Shown: positions 8,580-16,420 of the stretch, in pieces
Numbering within the stretch: the first letter of the stretch is position 1
Layout: the number at the start of each line of letters is the position of its first letter
From: Brevundimonas bullata
GTDB lineage: Bacteria > Pseudomonadota > Alphaproteobacteria > Caulobacterales > Caulobacteraceae
Direction of reading: 5' to 3'
Length of the DNA stretch: 64,000 bases
NCBI RefSeq assembly: GCF_014207965.1
Contig: NZ_JACHLM010000004.1
Location: 1 to 64,000 of the forward strand
Made by a program: the position numbers and the translations under genes
Notes under the pieces: model-generated
The model's input: the letters and a program-made list of their open reading frames with translations, nothing else
What the model was told of the DNA's origin: nothing
Databases searched by the model: none

Positions 8580-9494
8580 ATGAAGAAGCCTCTCAGGGAA
8601 CTGCCGGCCGGCAAGCGGCGCGAACTGGACCATGCAGTGGCCATCCTGCGTGAGACCTTCGCCAGCACGGTGGCGACCCGCAAGGCGCCGCGCCTGCGCG
8701 ACGGCAAGATCCTGAAGATCATCCTGTTCGGCAGCTATGCGCGCGGTGACTGGGTGCATGATCCCGTCGGCCGATACTTCTCGGACTTCGACCTCCTGGT
8801 CGTCGTCGATCATGAAGACCTGACCGATCTGGAGTTCTGGGAAGCCGCCAACGAGCGCCTCCTGGGCGAGATCGCCACGGACAGCCAGCTGCGCACCCCG
8901 GTGACCTTCATCGTCCACAGCCTGGACGACGTGAACCAGAAGCTGGAACTGGGCCGCTACTTCTTCACAGACATCCTCCGCGACGGCGCCGTCCTCTTCA
9001 GCGAGCCCGGCATTAGTTTCGTGAAACCGCAACCGCTCACGCCTGCTACAGCGCTAAGCGAAACCGAGGAATACTTCGAAGAGTGGATGAAAAGCGCTGA
9101 CGAACTTCTTGAAACAGCGAACTTCACACGTGGCCGAGGCTTCACGAAGAAATCTGCCTTCTTGCTGCATCAAGCGTCCGAAGCCCTCTACATCGGGCTG
9201 ATGCTGGTGCTCACCCTGCACTCCCCCAAGGCTCACAACCTCGTCCATTTGCGGAAGTTGACCGAGCCTCTCGTCCCCCGCCTCGCAGAGGTCTGGCCTC
9301 ACGAAACCAAGTTCGAAAAGCGCTGCTTCGAACTGTTGCGCGCTGCCTATGTGAAGGCCCGCTATTCGAAGCACTACAAGATCACGGACGAAGAGCTGGC
9401 CTACCTCACCCAGCGCATCGCCCTCCTCCGCGACATCGTCCGCGAAGCCTGCGAAGAGCGGCTTGTTCAGCTTCGACGCAACGCGTCAGACTGA
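8580..9494 (+). CDS. Fused nucleotidyltransferase-HEPN protein
   Basis: 304 residues with two domains. The N-terminal half is a pol-beta-like minimal nucleotidyltransferase: GSYARGD at residues 51-57 and SDFDLLVVVD about 15 residues later provide the catalytic Gly-Ser and Asp-x-Asp. The C-terminal half (from about 175) is HEPN-like, with KKSAFLLHQASEALYIGLML and the terminal ARYSKHY stretch that carries the Arg/His pair of HEPN nucleases. Separate MNT and HEPN proteins form toxin-antitoxin pairs in which the MNT AMPylates the HEPN RNase; this is the fused form. It lies 260 bp before the Septu-like pair. I start at ATG 8580, where family sequence begins. Confidence 0.8.
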   Translation: MKKPLRELPAGKRRELDHAVAILRETFASTVATRKAPRLRDGKILKIILFGSYARGDWVHDPVGRYFSDFDLLVVVDHEDLTDLEFWEAANERLLGEIATDSQLRTPVTFIVHSLDDVNQKLELGRYFFTDILRDGAVLFSEPGISFVKPQPLTPATALSETEEYFEEWMKSADELLETANFTRGRGFTKKSAFLLHQASEALYIGLMLVLTLHSPKAHNLVHLRKLTEPLVPRLAEVWPHETKFEKRCFELLRAAYVKARYSKHYKITDEELAYLTQRIALLRDIVREACEERLVQLRRNASD

Positions 9495-9755
9495 ACCCTA
9501 ATGGCCCCGCCACAGCGTATCCACTACATGAGGCGGAACATAGAATGTGAGAGGAACCGGACGACTCGGTACCGGGATCACCGGCTCCCTCGACCCAGGT
9601 CTTCACGTCCATGCCTATACGAGTGCCGAAGCGATATATCTTCGATGGCCGAACGGGTTGAGGCCAAACTCGAGGATGCGTTGACGGCCACCGCAAGGAC
9701 GTAGAGAATCCACTTAATCTTTCGGGCGGCGTTAGCCGCCGTCCTAGGTTTTCCA

Positions 9756-11042
9756 ATGTACGTACGTCGGCTGAGCATCACAAACATCCGCTCGATCGAA
9801 AACTTCGAGATGAAGTTCGCGTCTTCTGAACTGGCGGGATGGCACGTGGTGCTGGGCGCGAACGGTGCCGGCAAGTCCAGCGTCGTGCGCTCCTTGGCAC
9901 TTGCCCTGGCTGGCCCGAAGGAAGCTGCGGCACTGCGCCAAAACTGGGGCACCTGGGCCAAGCACGGAACCGACGATGGTCGGATCAAGCTGCAGATCGA
10001 GTGCGGACCCAAGGACGTATTCACCAAGATCGGTCGACGGGCCAGCACCGTCGATGTGGAACTGGAACTGCGTCCGCTAGAGTCGTCGATCGGCGGCCCC
10101 AGGTTTGAGGTCGCCGTTGCTGCGGGCGGACAGAAGGGTGAGCGGTCGATGTGGGGGACCAACTCCGGCTGGTTCTCGGCGTCGTTCGGGCCGTTCCGTC
10201 GCTTCACGGGCGGTGACCAGACGTTCGATCGACTCTTCTACTCCAACCCTCGCCTGGCATCCCACCTTTCGGCCTTCGGCGAGGACGTGGCTTTGACGGA
10301 GGGCTTGCGCTGGCTGCGCGACCTGCGAGTCAAGCAGTTGGAAGATGAGCAGGAAGAGGGAAAGTTGCTCAATGTCCTGATTGATTTCCTAAACAAGTCC
10401 GGTCTTCTGCCCCATGGAGCCAAGATCCACGAGGTCCGCGCCGAGGAGATCTTCGTCCTCGACGGCGGCGGTGCGCGCGTTATCGTAGAGCAGTTGAGCG
10501 ATGGTTATCGCTCGGTCCTATCGATGATTTTTGAAATCCTCCGCCAGATGACCCGGGCCTATGGCGTCAACGAGATGATCGCCGCGCTTGATGTTGATGG
10601 CAGCGCCGTGCGCCTTCCCGGCGTGGTGGCGATCGACGAAGTCGATGCCCACCTTCATCCATCATGGCAGAAAGACATCGGGCCGTGGTTCACGCGTTGC
10701 TTCCCCGAATTGCAGTTCATCGTCACCACCCACAGTCCGATCATCTGCCGCAATGCTACTTCTGTCTGGCGTTTGGGCAATCCGGGGACTGAGGAGGCCG
10801 CTGGTCGTATCGAGGGCACGGCGCTCAACCGCCTAATCCATGGGTCGATCCTCGACGCCTACGGGACCGAGTTCTTCGGTCGCGACGTCACGCGTTCCGA
10901 AGACTCCCAGGAGATGCTTCAGGAACTAGCAGGCCTGAACCGCAAAGCCCTTCGTTCCCAGCTAACGGGCGAGGAGAAGAGCCGGCTTCAGGAGCTCAGG
11001 CAAACCTTACCAACCAGCGCTGCTGACACGGCCGCAGCCTGA
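9756..11042 (+). CDS. ptuA: PtuA-like AAA/ABC ATPase of a Septu-type defence pair
   Basis: 428-residue SMC/RecF-like ATPase. Walker A GANGAGKS is at residues 34-41, the ABC signature-like LSDGYRSVL about 250, and Walker B VVAIDEVDAH at 290-299, followed by FIVTTHSP (the switch histidine). It ends one base before an HNH endonuclease gene, the ptuAB layout of Septu anti-phage systems, in which the ATPase gates the nuclease. It resembles the short AAA_21-like ATPases rather than RecF, because the partner is a nuclease and there is no replication context. Septu assignment is by architecture, not by a database match. Confidence 0.75.
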   Translation: MYVRRLSITNIRSIENFEMKFASSELAGWHVVLGANGAGKSSVVRSLALALAGPKEAAALRQNWGTWAKHGTDDGRIKLQIECGPKDVFTKIGRRASTVDVELELRPLESSIGGPRFEVAVAAGGQKGERSMWGTNSGWFSASFGPFRRFTGGDQTFDRLFYSNPRLASHLSAFGEDVALTEGLRWLRDLRVKQLEDEQEEGKLLNVLIDFLNKSGLLPHGAKIHEVRAEEIFVLDGGGARVIVEQLSDGYRSVLSMIFEILRQMTRAYGVNEMIAALDVDGSAVRLPGVVAIDEVDAHLHPSWQKDIGPWFTRCFPELQFIVTTHSPIICRNATSVWRLGNPGTEEAAGRIEGTALNRLIHGSILDAYGTEFFGRDVTRSEDSQEMLQELAGLNRKALRSQLTGEEKSRLQELRQTLPTSAADTAAA

Positions 11043-11043
11043 C

Positions 11044-11910
11044 ATGCTGAAAATCGCCGAGCGGCCGCTGGGACAAGCGGCCATCCAAGTTCTGTCGGAA
11101 CTGCATACCGGGGTCGTAGCAGCGGGCGATCACGCCGCTCAGGTCGAAGCCGCAAAGGCCGCCTGGAAGATTAAGACTTCGACAAAGGCCAAAGAGACGG
11201 CGTTCAAGGCCGTGCGCGAAAACTTGGCCAAGATGTCAGTTGGATCGGTCCGCTGCGCCTATTGCGAGGACTCATTGGCCGATGAGATCGAGCACATCCT
11301 CCCCAAATCTCTGTTTCCAGAATACGCCTTCCTATGGGTCAACTACCTGTTTGCCTGCGGCCCCTGCAACGGCCCGAAGAGCAACAGCTACGGCACCGTA
11401 CAGGGCGACAGCGTGGTGGAGTTCATTCGCAAGAAGGACGACCCGATCATTGCGCCCGCCGCCGGGGTTCACGCCCTGATCGACCCACGGACCGAAGATC
11501 CACTGGATTTTTTGGACCTCGATGTCGGCGGGACGACACCGGACGGTGTGAAGATCAACGGCACCTTCGAGTTTTTACCCGCCTACGGGCTCGGCGCTCC
11601 GCAGATGGCGCGGGCCGCCTACACAATCAGAGTGCTTGGCCTGAACCGAGAAGTCATGCGGGTCGCGCGCCAAAACGCCTTCGGCGGTTTCCGCGCCCGT
11701 TTGCGCGAGTATGTCGAGCAGAAGGCTGCGGCTGCCGAGGCCGCTCAATTGTCGCGCCTACAGAGCGATCTGCTAGCCTCGCCGCATCTGACTGTCTTCG
11801 CCGAAATACGTCGGCAGCGGGCGGTACTTCCGGAGATCAGCATTCTGATTAATGACGCTCCCGAAGTGTTAGCTTGGAGCTTGGTGCCCGCCGGCGTCGC
11901 GGCCACCTAG
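11044..11910 (+). CDS. ptuB: PtuB-like HNH endonuclease
   Basis: 288 residues. The HNH motif with zinc ligands is explicit: CAYCEDSLADEIEHILPKS around residues 70-88 (CxxC and the catalytic EH), then YLFACGPCNGPKSN about 100-113 (second CxxC and the Asn/His-type end). This is the arrangement of TIGR02646/PtuB-like nucleases paired with AAA ATPases. The gene starts one base after the ATPase stop, so the two are translationally coupled. Expected role: nucleic acid cleavage on infection. Confidence 0.75.
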   Translation: MLKIAERPLGQAAIQVLSELHTGVVAAGDHAAQVEAAKAAWKIKTSTKAKETAFKAVRENLAKMSVGSVRCAYCEDSLADEIEHILPKSLFPEYAFLWVNYLFACGPCNGPKSNSYGTVQGDSVVEFIRKKDDPIIAPAAGVHALIDPRTEDPLDFLDLDVGGTTPDGVKINGTFEFLPAYGLGAPQMARAAYTIRVLGLNREVMRVARQNAFGGFRARLREYVEQKAAAAEAAQLSRLQSDLLASPHLTVFAEIRRQRAVLPEISILINDAPEVLAWSLVPAGVAAT

Positions 11911-11918
11911 CTAAACGC

Positions 11919-11965
11919 CGGTTTTATCATTTTCGATCACAGGGTTATCATCGGAAATAAAACCG
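11919..11965. terminator. Possible terminator/inverted repeat after ptuB
   Basis: Perfect nine-base inverted repeat CGGTTTTAT / ATAAAACCG with a 29-base loop, starting eight bases after the ptuB stop codon. The long loop makes it a weak intrinsic terminator. It also marks the end of the defence pair and might be a boundary sequence. Confidence 0.3.
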
Positions 11966-12004
11966 CCGACGGGCGCTCAGAATGTCGTGCTCTCAGTAGC
12001 GCTC

Positions 12005-12208
12005 CTATTTCCTCTTGTGGCGCAAAGCTGACACCGCCCCCCTGCCCGCCTTCCGCCTGAGCCTGACAGCCGCCTCCTCCGCCCAGAGCGCCCGAAACCG
12101 CAACACCAGCGACGCCCCGATCCAGGAAGCCAAGCGTGACCGCTCGTGAAGCCGTCGCGCCCGGCCTTCCAGCCGATCCGCCCAGAGCCGCTCCTTCTCA
12201 GGCGTCAT
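12005..12208 (-). CDS. Small basic hypothetical protein in the SRAP operon
   Basis: 67 residues, strongly basic (RLEGRARRLHERSR, AAVRLRRKAGRGAVSALRHKRK). Its ATG at 12208 lies inside the end of the SRAP gene, an 11-base overlap that implies translational coupling. No family recognised. It is the last gene of a five-gene operon likely under LexA control, so a nucleic-acid-associated role is conceivable but unproven. Confidence 0.55.
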   Translation of the reverse strand: MTPEKERLWADRLEGRARRLHERSRLASWIGASLVLRFRALWAEEAAVRLRRKAGRGAVSALRHKRK

Positions 12209-12917
12209 CAAGCTTCACTCCCCTGGCGACGATCTGAAGCGCGCCGTCGGGCAGCGGACGCTGCAAGGTTTTCGCCTCCTCCCACGGCGACAGCATCCAC
12301 TGCTCAAGCTCCCAGTCTTCGGTCAGGATGACCGGCATGGCCTTGGGGTGGACAGCCTCGACCTCGGCGTTGGGCCTGCAGGTCAGGAAGGCGAACGTGT
12401 CGATCGTCTCGACGCCGGTCCTGATCTTGCGCACCCCGGTCCAGTCCCGGCGCCATATCCCGGCGAAGAAGGACAGCGGGCGATCCTCGCCCCGCGCGAA
12501 CCAGATGTCGCCGCCTGCCTCGCGATTGAACTCGCTGAAGCTGGTGAAGGGCACCAGACAGCGGCTGGCCGGCGTCAGATGCGGAGCCCAGTGCGAGCTG
12601 GAAAGGTTGCGGACGTTGGTCACGCCCTTGTCCGGCTCCATCTTCAGCAGTTGGGCGAAATCCACGCTGCCGCCACGGGCGCGAAGCTTGTTCGCGCGGG
12701 CGCTCGTCGCTTCGAATATGACCTGCGCCGGCGACGGCATGCCCCAGCGCGCCATGACCAGTTCGCGCACCCCGTCTTCGCCCGTGCAGATTATGGGCGC
12801 CGGATAGTCCGGAAATATCCCCGGCAGGGGCGCCAGGTTGCCGGTCAGGTCGCGCATGGCCCTGGCTGCTGCGCGGATCGCCGCCTGCCCCTTCGTCTCC
12901 GAGTAGAGATTGCACAT
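12198..12917 (-). CDS. yedK: SOS response-associated peptidase (SRAP, YedK/HMCES family)
   Basis: 239 residues. SRAP proteins form a thiazolidine crosslink to abasic sites in single-stranded DNA through the N-terminal cysteine left after removal of Met1. Key residues are visible: MCNLYS (Cys2), the Asn in TNVRNLSS, the Glu in FTSFSEF, and the His in EVEAVHPKAMPVIL. The family fold is complete and of usual length. It sits fourth in an operon whose first gene is preceded by a perfect alphaproteobacterial LexA box, so SOS induction is expected. Confidence 0.92.
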   Translation of the reverse strand: MCNLYSETKGQAAIRAAARAMRDLTGNLAPLPGIFPDYPAPIICTGEDGVRELVMARWGMPSPAQVIFEATSARANKLRARGGSVDFAQLLKMEPDKGVTNVRNLSSSHWAPHLTPASRCLVPFTSFSEFNREAGGDIWFARGEDRPLSFFAGIWRRDWTGVRKIRTGVETIDTFAFLTCRPNAEVEAVHPKAMPVILTEDWELEQWMLSPWEEAKTLQRPLPDGALQIVARGVKLDDA

Positions 12918-12960
12918 CGGTCGAGCCTCTCACGCAGAACACGGCTTGTGGAGTCGTCGG

Positions 12961-13227
12961 CTAGCGCGGCCACTTTGAATGTTCGGGCCGCTTAACGAAG
13001 GGGTCCGGCAAGGCCCGCCGGCCCGCCGAGTCCGTCCCGCTCCATATCTCGGGATTGCCCGTCCAGTCGATCGCCGCCGTTCGGACGGCGTCAAAGGCGT
13101 TCACCACCGAGTTGTGCTCAGGCGTGGCGGGCCGCAGCTGGATCATCAGGCCTTCGAGAATGTCCCGGGCCTCCTTCAGGCGCGCCAGATCCCGGGCGTT
13201 CGGTCGGGCGCGACGCGGCGTCCTCAT
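12961..13227 (-). CDS. Hypothetical protein of the LexA-box operon (88 aa)
   Basis: 88 residues, with a basic N-terminus (MRTPRRARPNARDLARLKEARDILEGL) predicted helical and a C-terminal WTGNPEIWSGTDSAGRRALPDPF stretch. Its ATG overlaps the stop of the preceding gene (ATGA), which fixes the start. Function unknown; the operon position between a zinc-ribbon-like protein and SRAP suggests DNA-damage involvement. Confidence 0.65.
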   Translation of the reverse strand: MRTPRRARPNARDLARLKEARDILEGLMIQLRPATPEHNSVVNAFDAVRTAAIDWTGNPEIWSGTDSAGRRALPDPFVKRPEHSKWPR

Positions 13228-13544
13228 GCCAGGGCTCCTGTCTCAAGTATGCGAGGCGCCTGCTCCAGCAGCGTCCAGAACAGACCGGTCTGCTGACCGG
13301 GCGGCGTCCCCATGAAGATCATCCGTCCGCTGCATCCCATGCGACGGCACCGGCACGACTTGCCAAACAGGACCAGGTCCGGCCCGTTGAGGCGGACCAC
13401 CAGGTCCAGATCGATGCGCAGATCCAGCTGACAGGCCTGACAACGGGCCATGACCACCCAGCCCCTCTGCCGCATCTCTGACACCGACACCGGCGTGGCC
13501 AGATGATAGGACAGCGGCCGGTTCTCATGTTTGCGAAACCCCAT
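13224..13544 (-). CDS. Zinc-ribbon-like hypothetical protein (106 aa)
   Basis: 106 residues containing CQAC (about residues 35-38) and CRCRRMGC (about 64-71), so four to five cysteines arranged like a small zinc ribbon around a strand-rich core (DLRIDLDLVVRLNGPDLVLFG). It begins three bases after the stop of the first gene in the operon. No named family is recognised. A nucleic-acid-binding role would fit the SRAP neighbour. Confidence 0.65.
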   Translation of the reverse strand: MGFRKHENRPLSYHLATPVSVSEMRQRGWVVMARCQACQLDLRIDLDLVVRLNGPDLVLFGKSCRCRRMGCSGRMIFMGTPPGQQTGLFWTLLEQAPRILETGALA

Positions 13545-13547
13545 GGC

Positions 13548-13790
13548 CTAGTGCCGTCCGGCGGCCCCGGTCGCGGCGGTCAGCCGTTCGAACAGGGCCC
13601 TGCCCTTGGCCGCCGCATCGGGCGAAATCCGCGCCAGTTCGGCCGCGATCCTGGACTGCATGTTCAGCAGCACCGGATCGGCGCGCGCCGCCTCGCCGTA
13701 TTGCCAGAGCGCCATCAGGCTCCCGAGCATACGGTCCTCGCCTGTCGGTTCAGACATCGACGGCGCCGACCGTCCTTCATTCGTTTGCAT
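13548..13790 (-). CDS. First gene of the LexA-box operon, hypothetical (80 aa)
   Basis: 80 residues, largely helical (MLGSLMALWQYGEAARADPVLLNMQSRIAAEL, AAAKGRALFERLTAA). AGGAG seven bases before the ATG supports the start. The LexA box lies 72-86 bp upstream. Unknown function. Confidence 0.65.
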   Translation of the reverse strand: MQTNEGRSAPSMSEPTGEDRMLGSLMALWQYGEAARADPVLLNMQSRIAAELARISPDAAAKGRALFERLTAATGAAGRH

Positions 13791-13861
13791 GGTGCAGCTC
13801 CTGCTCAGCCGACCGACCCTTCCCCGCTCTAGGACAGCGCCCTCATGCTCACAACTGATAA

Positions 13862-13876
13862 GTTCCTATTTTGTTC
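13862..13876. promoter_or_regulatory. LexA (SOS) box GTTC-N7-GTTC
   Basis: A perfect direct repeat GTTC-CTATTTT-GTTC, the established LexA target of alphaproteobacteria. It is 72 bp upstream of the five-gene minus-strand operon that includes the SRAP peptidase. The 304-bp gap 13791-14095 holds no other convincing feature. The plus-strand gene at 14096 is more than 200 bp away, so control of the minus-strand operon is the simpler reading. Confidence 0.75.
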
Positions 13877-14095
13877 TCACACTGTGGAGAAAGACGACAA
13901 GGCCATCCACCGGCAGGCGCGCCGCGCCTAGGATGACGGATCCAAGGCGTCATCTACTGGGGACGGCAAGACGATAGCGATCGAGCGGGCCGTTGAAACC
14001 ACCGTCAGGTCCTTGGCGTGGGCCGTGGCGCATTTCATACTGGCCGGACGTCGGAACGCGGCCCTCTGCGCCCGGATCGGGTCTGGAGCTGCGGC

Positions 14096-15565
14096 ATGTC
14101 GATCAGAACACAAGGGGTTGCCCATATCAGGCACGCGGAGACCGACGAAGTCTTCGCGATCGAGGCCGATGAACTCGACTGGAACCAGGTCGGAGGCGAA
14201 GAGCGGGGTATGGGTGATCAGATCACCTACAGCGCGGAGATCGCTCATCCCGATCTCGGCGATCTTGCCTGGTGGGCTTACGAATACCCGGTCGGCATGC
14301 TGGACCATACGGACAAGACGATCGGCCCCCACAAGATGCTGCAGAACTTCAAGTTCGAGCTGGTGGACAGTGAGTTCGCCGATCAGGAAGCCCGCATCCA
14401 GTCGATGGTCAGCTGGTTTCACGCCCGGTTCGAGGATCCCTCGCAATCAACGCCGTACAATGGTCGCGAGGGCGGCTTCCTCTACATTCACGGCGGTCCG
14501 TATGACGCGCGCGACGAGCTAGAGAAGCGCTTTCCCGACGAAGACGAAACCCTCATCGATCTCGCCATCCAAGAGATCGAATCCGATGGATTGACGGAAT
14601 GGGCGCCGGTCAGAGGCCAGGACGACGACCGCGAGACGCCGCTCGAAGCAGCCGGCGTCCTGCCCGGCAGCCTACGCGCCGCCGAAGCCTTCCGAAAAAT
14701 TATGGACCAGGTTCCGGACGATGTTCCCGGCCCAATTTTCGCCTCCGCCGCGGACGGGCGCATCGACCTGACCGGCTGGAGCGGCGAAGCCTTCCCCGAA
14801 GGAGAGCTTCTGTCGGCGCTGCGTGAACACACGGCCGATATCATCAGCGACCTGGCGGGCACCAATGCCCATCAGGACTTGCTGCATGCGCTTCGAAAGT
14901 ACCAGCTGGCGCTGGAGGAAGGCCCCGTCTCCACGCCGCTGCTCTACACACGGGGTGTCTTCCTCGACAATACCGCCAATCAGGTCGGCAAGGAGCTCGT
15001 TGAGGGAGACCGTCCTCCCCTGCCCGGCCCCGTCCCCAGCCGTCTCCATACGCTGCGCGAACTGCACGGTGCGCTCATCGTGTCGTCAGAAGAGGGGGCG
15101 GCGCTGGTCGAGGCCGCTGCGCGCTATCGCCGTACGACTGACGAACAGGTTGCGCTCACCCGGGCTGTGGTCGCCATAGCCGAGGCCATCCGCGCGACCC
15201 CGGAGGTTTTTGGCCCCGGCGCCTTAGCCGTCGCCGAGGAAGCAGCAGCGAACGTCGGTCGCGGCGCACACCCGGATCGGTCAAACCAGGCGGCGAAAAC
15301 CATCATGGAACGACTGCTGGCCCGCACAGGCTGGGTCGCGGGCTTCGCCATCACTGCCGTCTCCATGACCATCGTGGGCGACGGCGTCGCAGCGAGCATG
15401 ATCGGTCAGCAGGCACAGGGTTTGGTCACCGCGGTCTGCGACGGAGCCTTTGAGTTTCTGATCGCCCACCTGGATACGATAAGGACGTTCGCCGCCGTTG
15501 GTGGGGCGGACACGGTTTGGCTGCGACACCTCAACGCCTGGCTCGCACTACATCGTTATCGTTGA
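14096..15565 (+). CDS. Unknown protein heading the QueC-like cassette (489 aa)
   Basis: 489 residues, no assigned family. The N-terminal 170 residues form a distinct acidic domain (DLGDLAWWAYEYPVG, FEDPSQSTPYNGREGG, YIHGGPYDARDELEKRFPDE, then ESDGLTEWAP). The middle is helical. The last 100 residues hold a hydrophobic stretch (WVAGFAITAVSMTIVGDGVAASMIG) that could be membrane-inserting, as in many defence effectors. No Walker motif, so it is not a QatA ATPase. Start ATG 14096 is chosen for GGAG seven bases upstream. It lies 282 bp before the next cassette gene on the same strand, so linkage is by position only. Confidence 0.65.
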   Translation: MSIRTQGVAHIRHAETDEVFAIEADELDWNQVGGEERGMGDQITYSAEIAHPDLGDLAWWAYEYPVGMLDHTDKTIGPHKMLQNFKFELVDSEFADQEARIQSMVSWFHARFEDPSQSTPYNGREGGFLYIHGGPYDARDELEKRFPDEDETLIDLAIQEIESDGLTEWAPVRGQDDDRETPLEAAGVLPGSLRAAEAFRKIMDQVPDDVPGPIFASAADGRIDLTGWSGEAFPEGELLSALREHTADIISDLAGTNAHQDLLHALRKYQLALEEGPVSTPLLYTRGVFLDNTANQVGKELVEGDRPPLPGPVPSRLHTLRELHGALIVSSEEGAALVEAAARYRRTTDEQVALTRAVVAIAEAIRATPEVFGPGALAVAEEAAANVGRGAHPDRSNQAAKTIMERLLARTGWVAGFAITAVSMTIVGDGVAASMIGQQAQGLVTAVCDGAFEFLIAHLDTIRTFAAVGGADTVWLRHLNAWLALHRYR

Positions 15566-15798
15566 CAGCCTTGCGGCGACCCAGATCGGGATGACCGCCA
15601 GCCTGGTCGACTACAATGACCACACCGTCGCTGAGAGTGCTGCCACAAGTCGCGTCACCGCTGGAACGATCCTGAGGTCAACGTCGATCGTTGCAGCAGG
15701 AAGGAGGGCGCAACCAGCATTACCGCCGTTTGATCGGCCGTCCGGCTTGACTCAAAAAGCCTGCAACAGACCGAATGTCAGAAATCATCGGTATTTTG

Positions 15799-15835
15799 CT
15801 TGACAATGTCAGGGCGCAAGATCAGTCTCCTGACA
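15799..15835. promoter_or_regulatory. Inverted-repeat operator before the QueC-like operon
   Basis: Contains the perfect palindrome TGACA-A-TGTCA (15801-15811), overlapping a TTGACA hexamer, and a second arm: TGTCAGG (15807-15813) pairs with CCTGACA (15829-15835). A further TGTCAG lies at 15776. Such repeated half-sites suit the XRE repressor encoded downstream. The rest of the gap 15566-15847 shows no gene. Confidence 0.4.
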
Positions 15836-15847
15836 TGGAGGCAAATA

Positions 15848-16420
15848 ATGAGTGATGGTCCTCATCGTAGCCTGCCTCTGAGGCGAGCTTGGAAGAAAGT
15901 CTGCGAGATCGCAGACGGTCGTGCTCACGCCTTGGAGGAAGTGGTCGAGAAAATTCCGGCCGCTTTGGCGGCGGATGCTAAAGGAGAGATCGGCGAGGGG
16001 CTGCTCAAAAGCCTTCGCCGGATCCTGATGCCCGAACAGCCACAACTGATCGACGACGCGCCTCAGCAGGTCGCGGCGCTGCGTTCGCAAGCCGCTTCGG
16101 TCATGGAAATCGATCTGGTTGAAGCCGTCGGCGATGCGCTGCGTGACGGCAAGAAACAATCAGAGGCCTTCCAGGCCGGCGCCGAGGCCGTCCTCGAAGA
16201 GCGGGGACAGGCGGCGACCCGTTCGGTCGTGGAGCACTACTTGCGTAAATCGCCACAAGCGAGAGCCGCCCATGTTGAGCAGCGCGTGAGCGAAGCCCTC
16301 AAGAAGGCGGGCGACCGTGTGCGAGATGTCGCGACCGGACTGGTGACCGGCGCCATGAACCGCGCGCTTCCAAAAGCCGTGGACCGATCCGGGCTGGATG
16401 ATGGACCTGCGTTCGCATGA
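15848..16420 (+). CDS. Unknown 190-aa helical protein upstream of QueC-like gene
   Basis: 190 residues, mostly helical and charged, beginning MSDGPHRSLPLRRAWKKVCE. No recognised domain and no transmembrane segment. ATG 15848 is preferred because GGAGG precedes it by seven bases; a longer frame from 15800 has no such site. It overlaps the QueC-like gene by ATGA. In Qat systems the gene before the QueC-like enzyme (qatB) encodes its protein partner, so this is the positional candidate for a partner or substrate; no sequence similarity to QatB could be established. Confidence 0.65.
   Translation: MSDGPHRSLPLRRAWKKVCEIADGRAHALEEVVEKIPAALAADAKGEIGEGLLKSLRRILMPEQPQLIDDAPQQVAALRSQAASVMEIDLVEAVGDALRDGKKQSEAFQAGAEAVLEERGQAATRSVVEHYLRKSPQARAAHVEQRVSEALKKAGDRVRDVATGLVTGAMNRALPKAVDRSGLDDGPAFA

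Noticed and set aside
9756..11910. Retron-associated PtuAB
   Set aside because: No reverse transcriptase or msr/msd-like region lies beside the ATPase/HNH pair.
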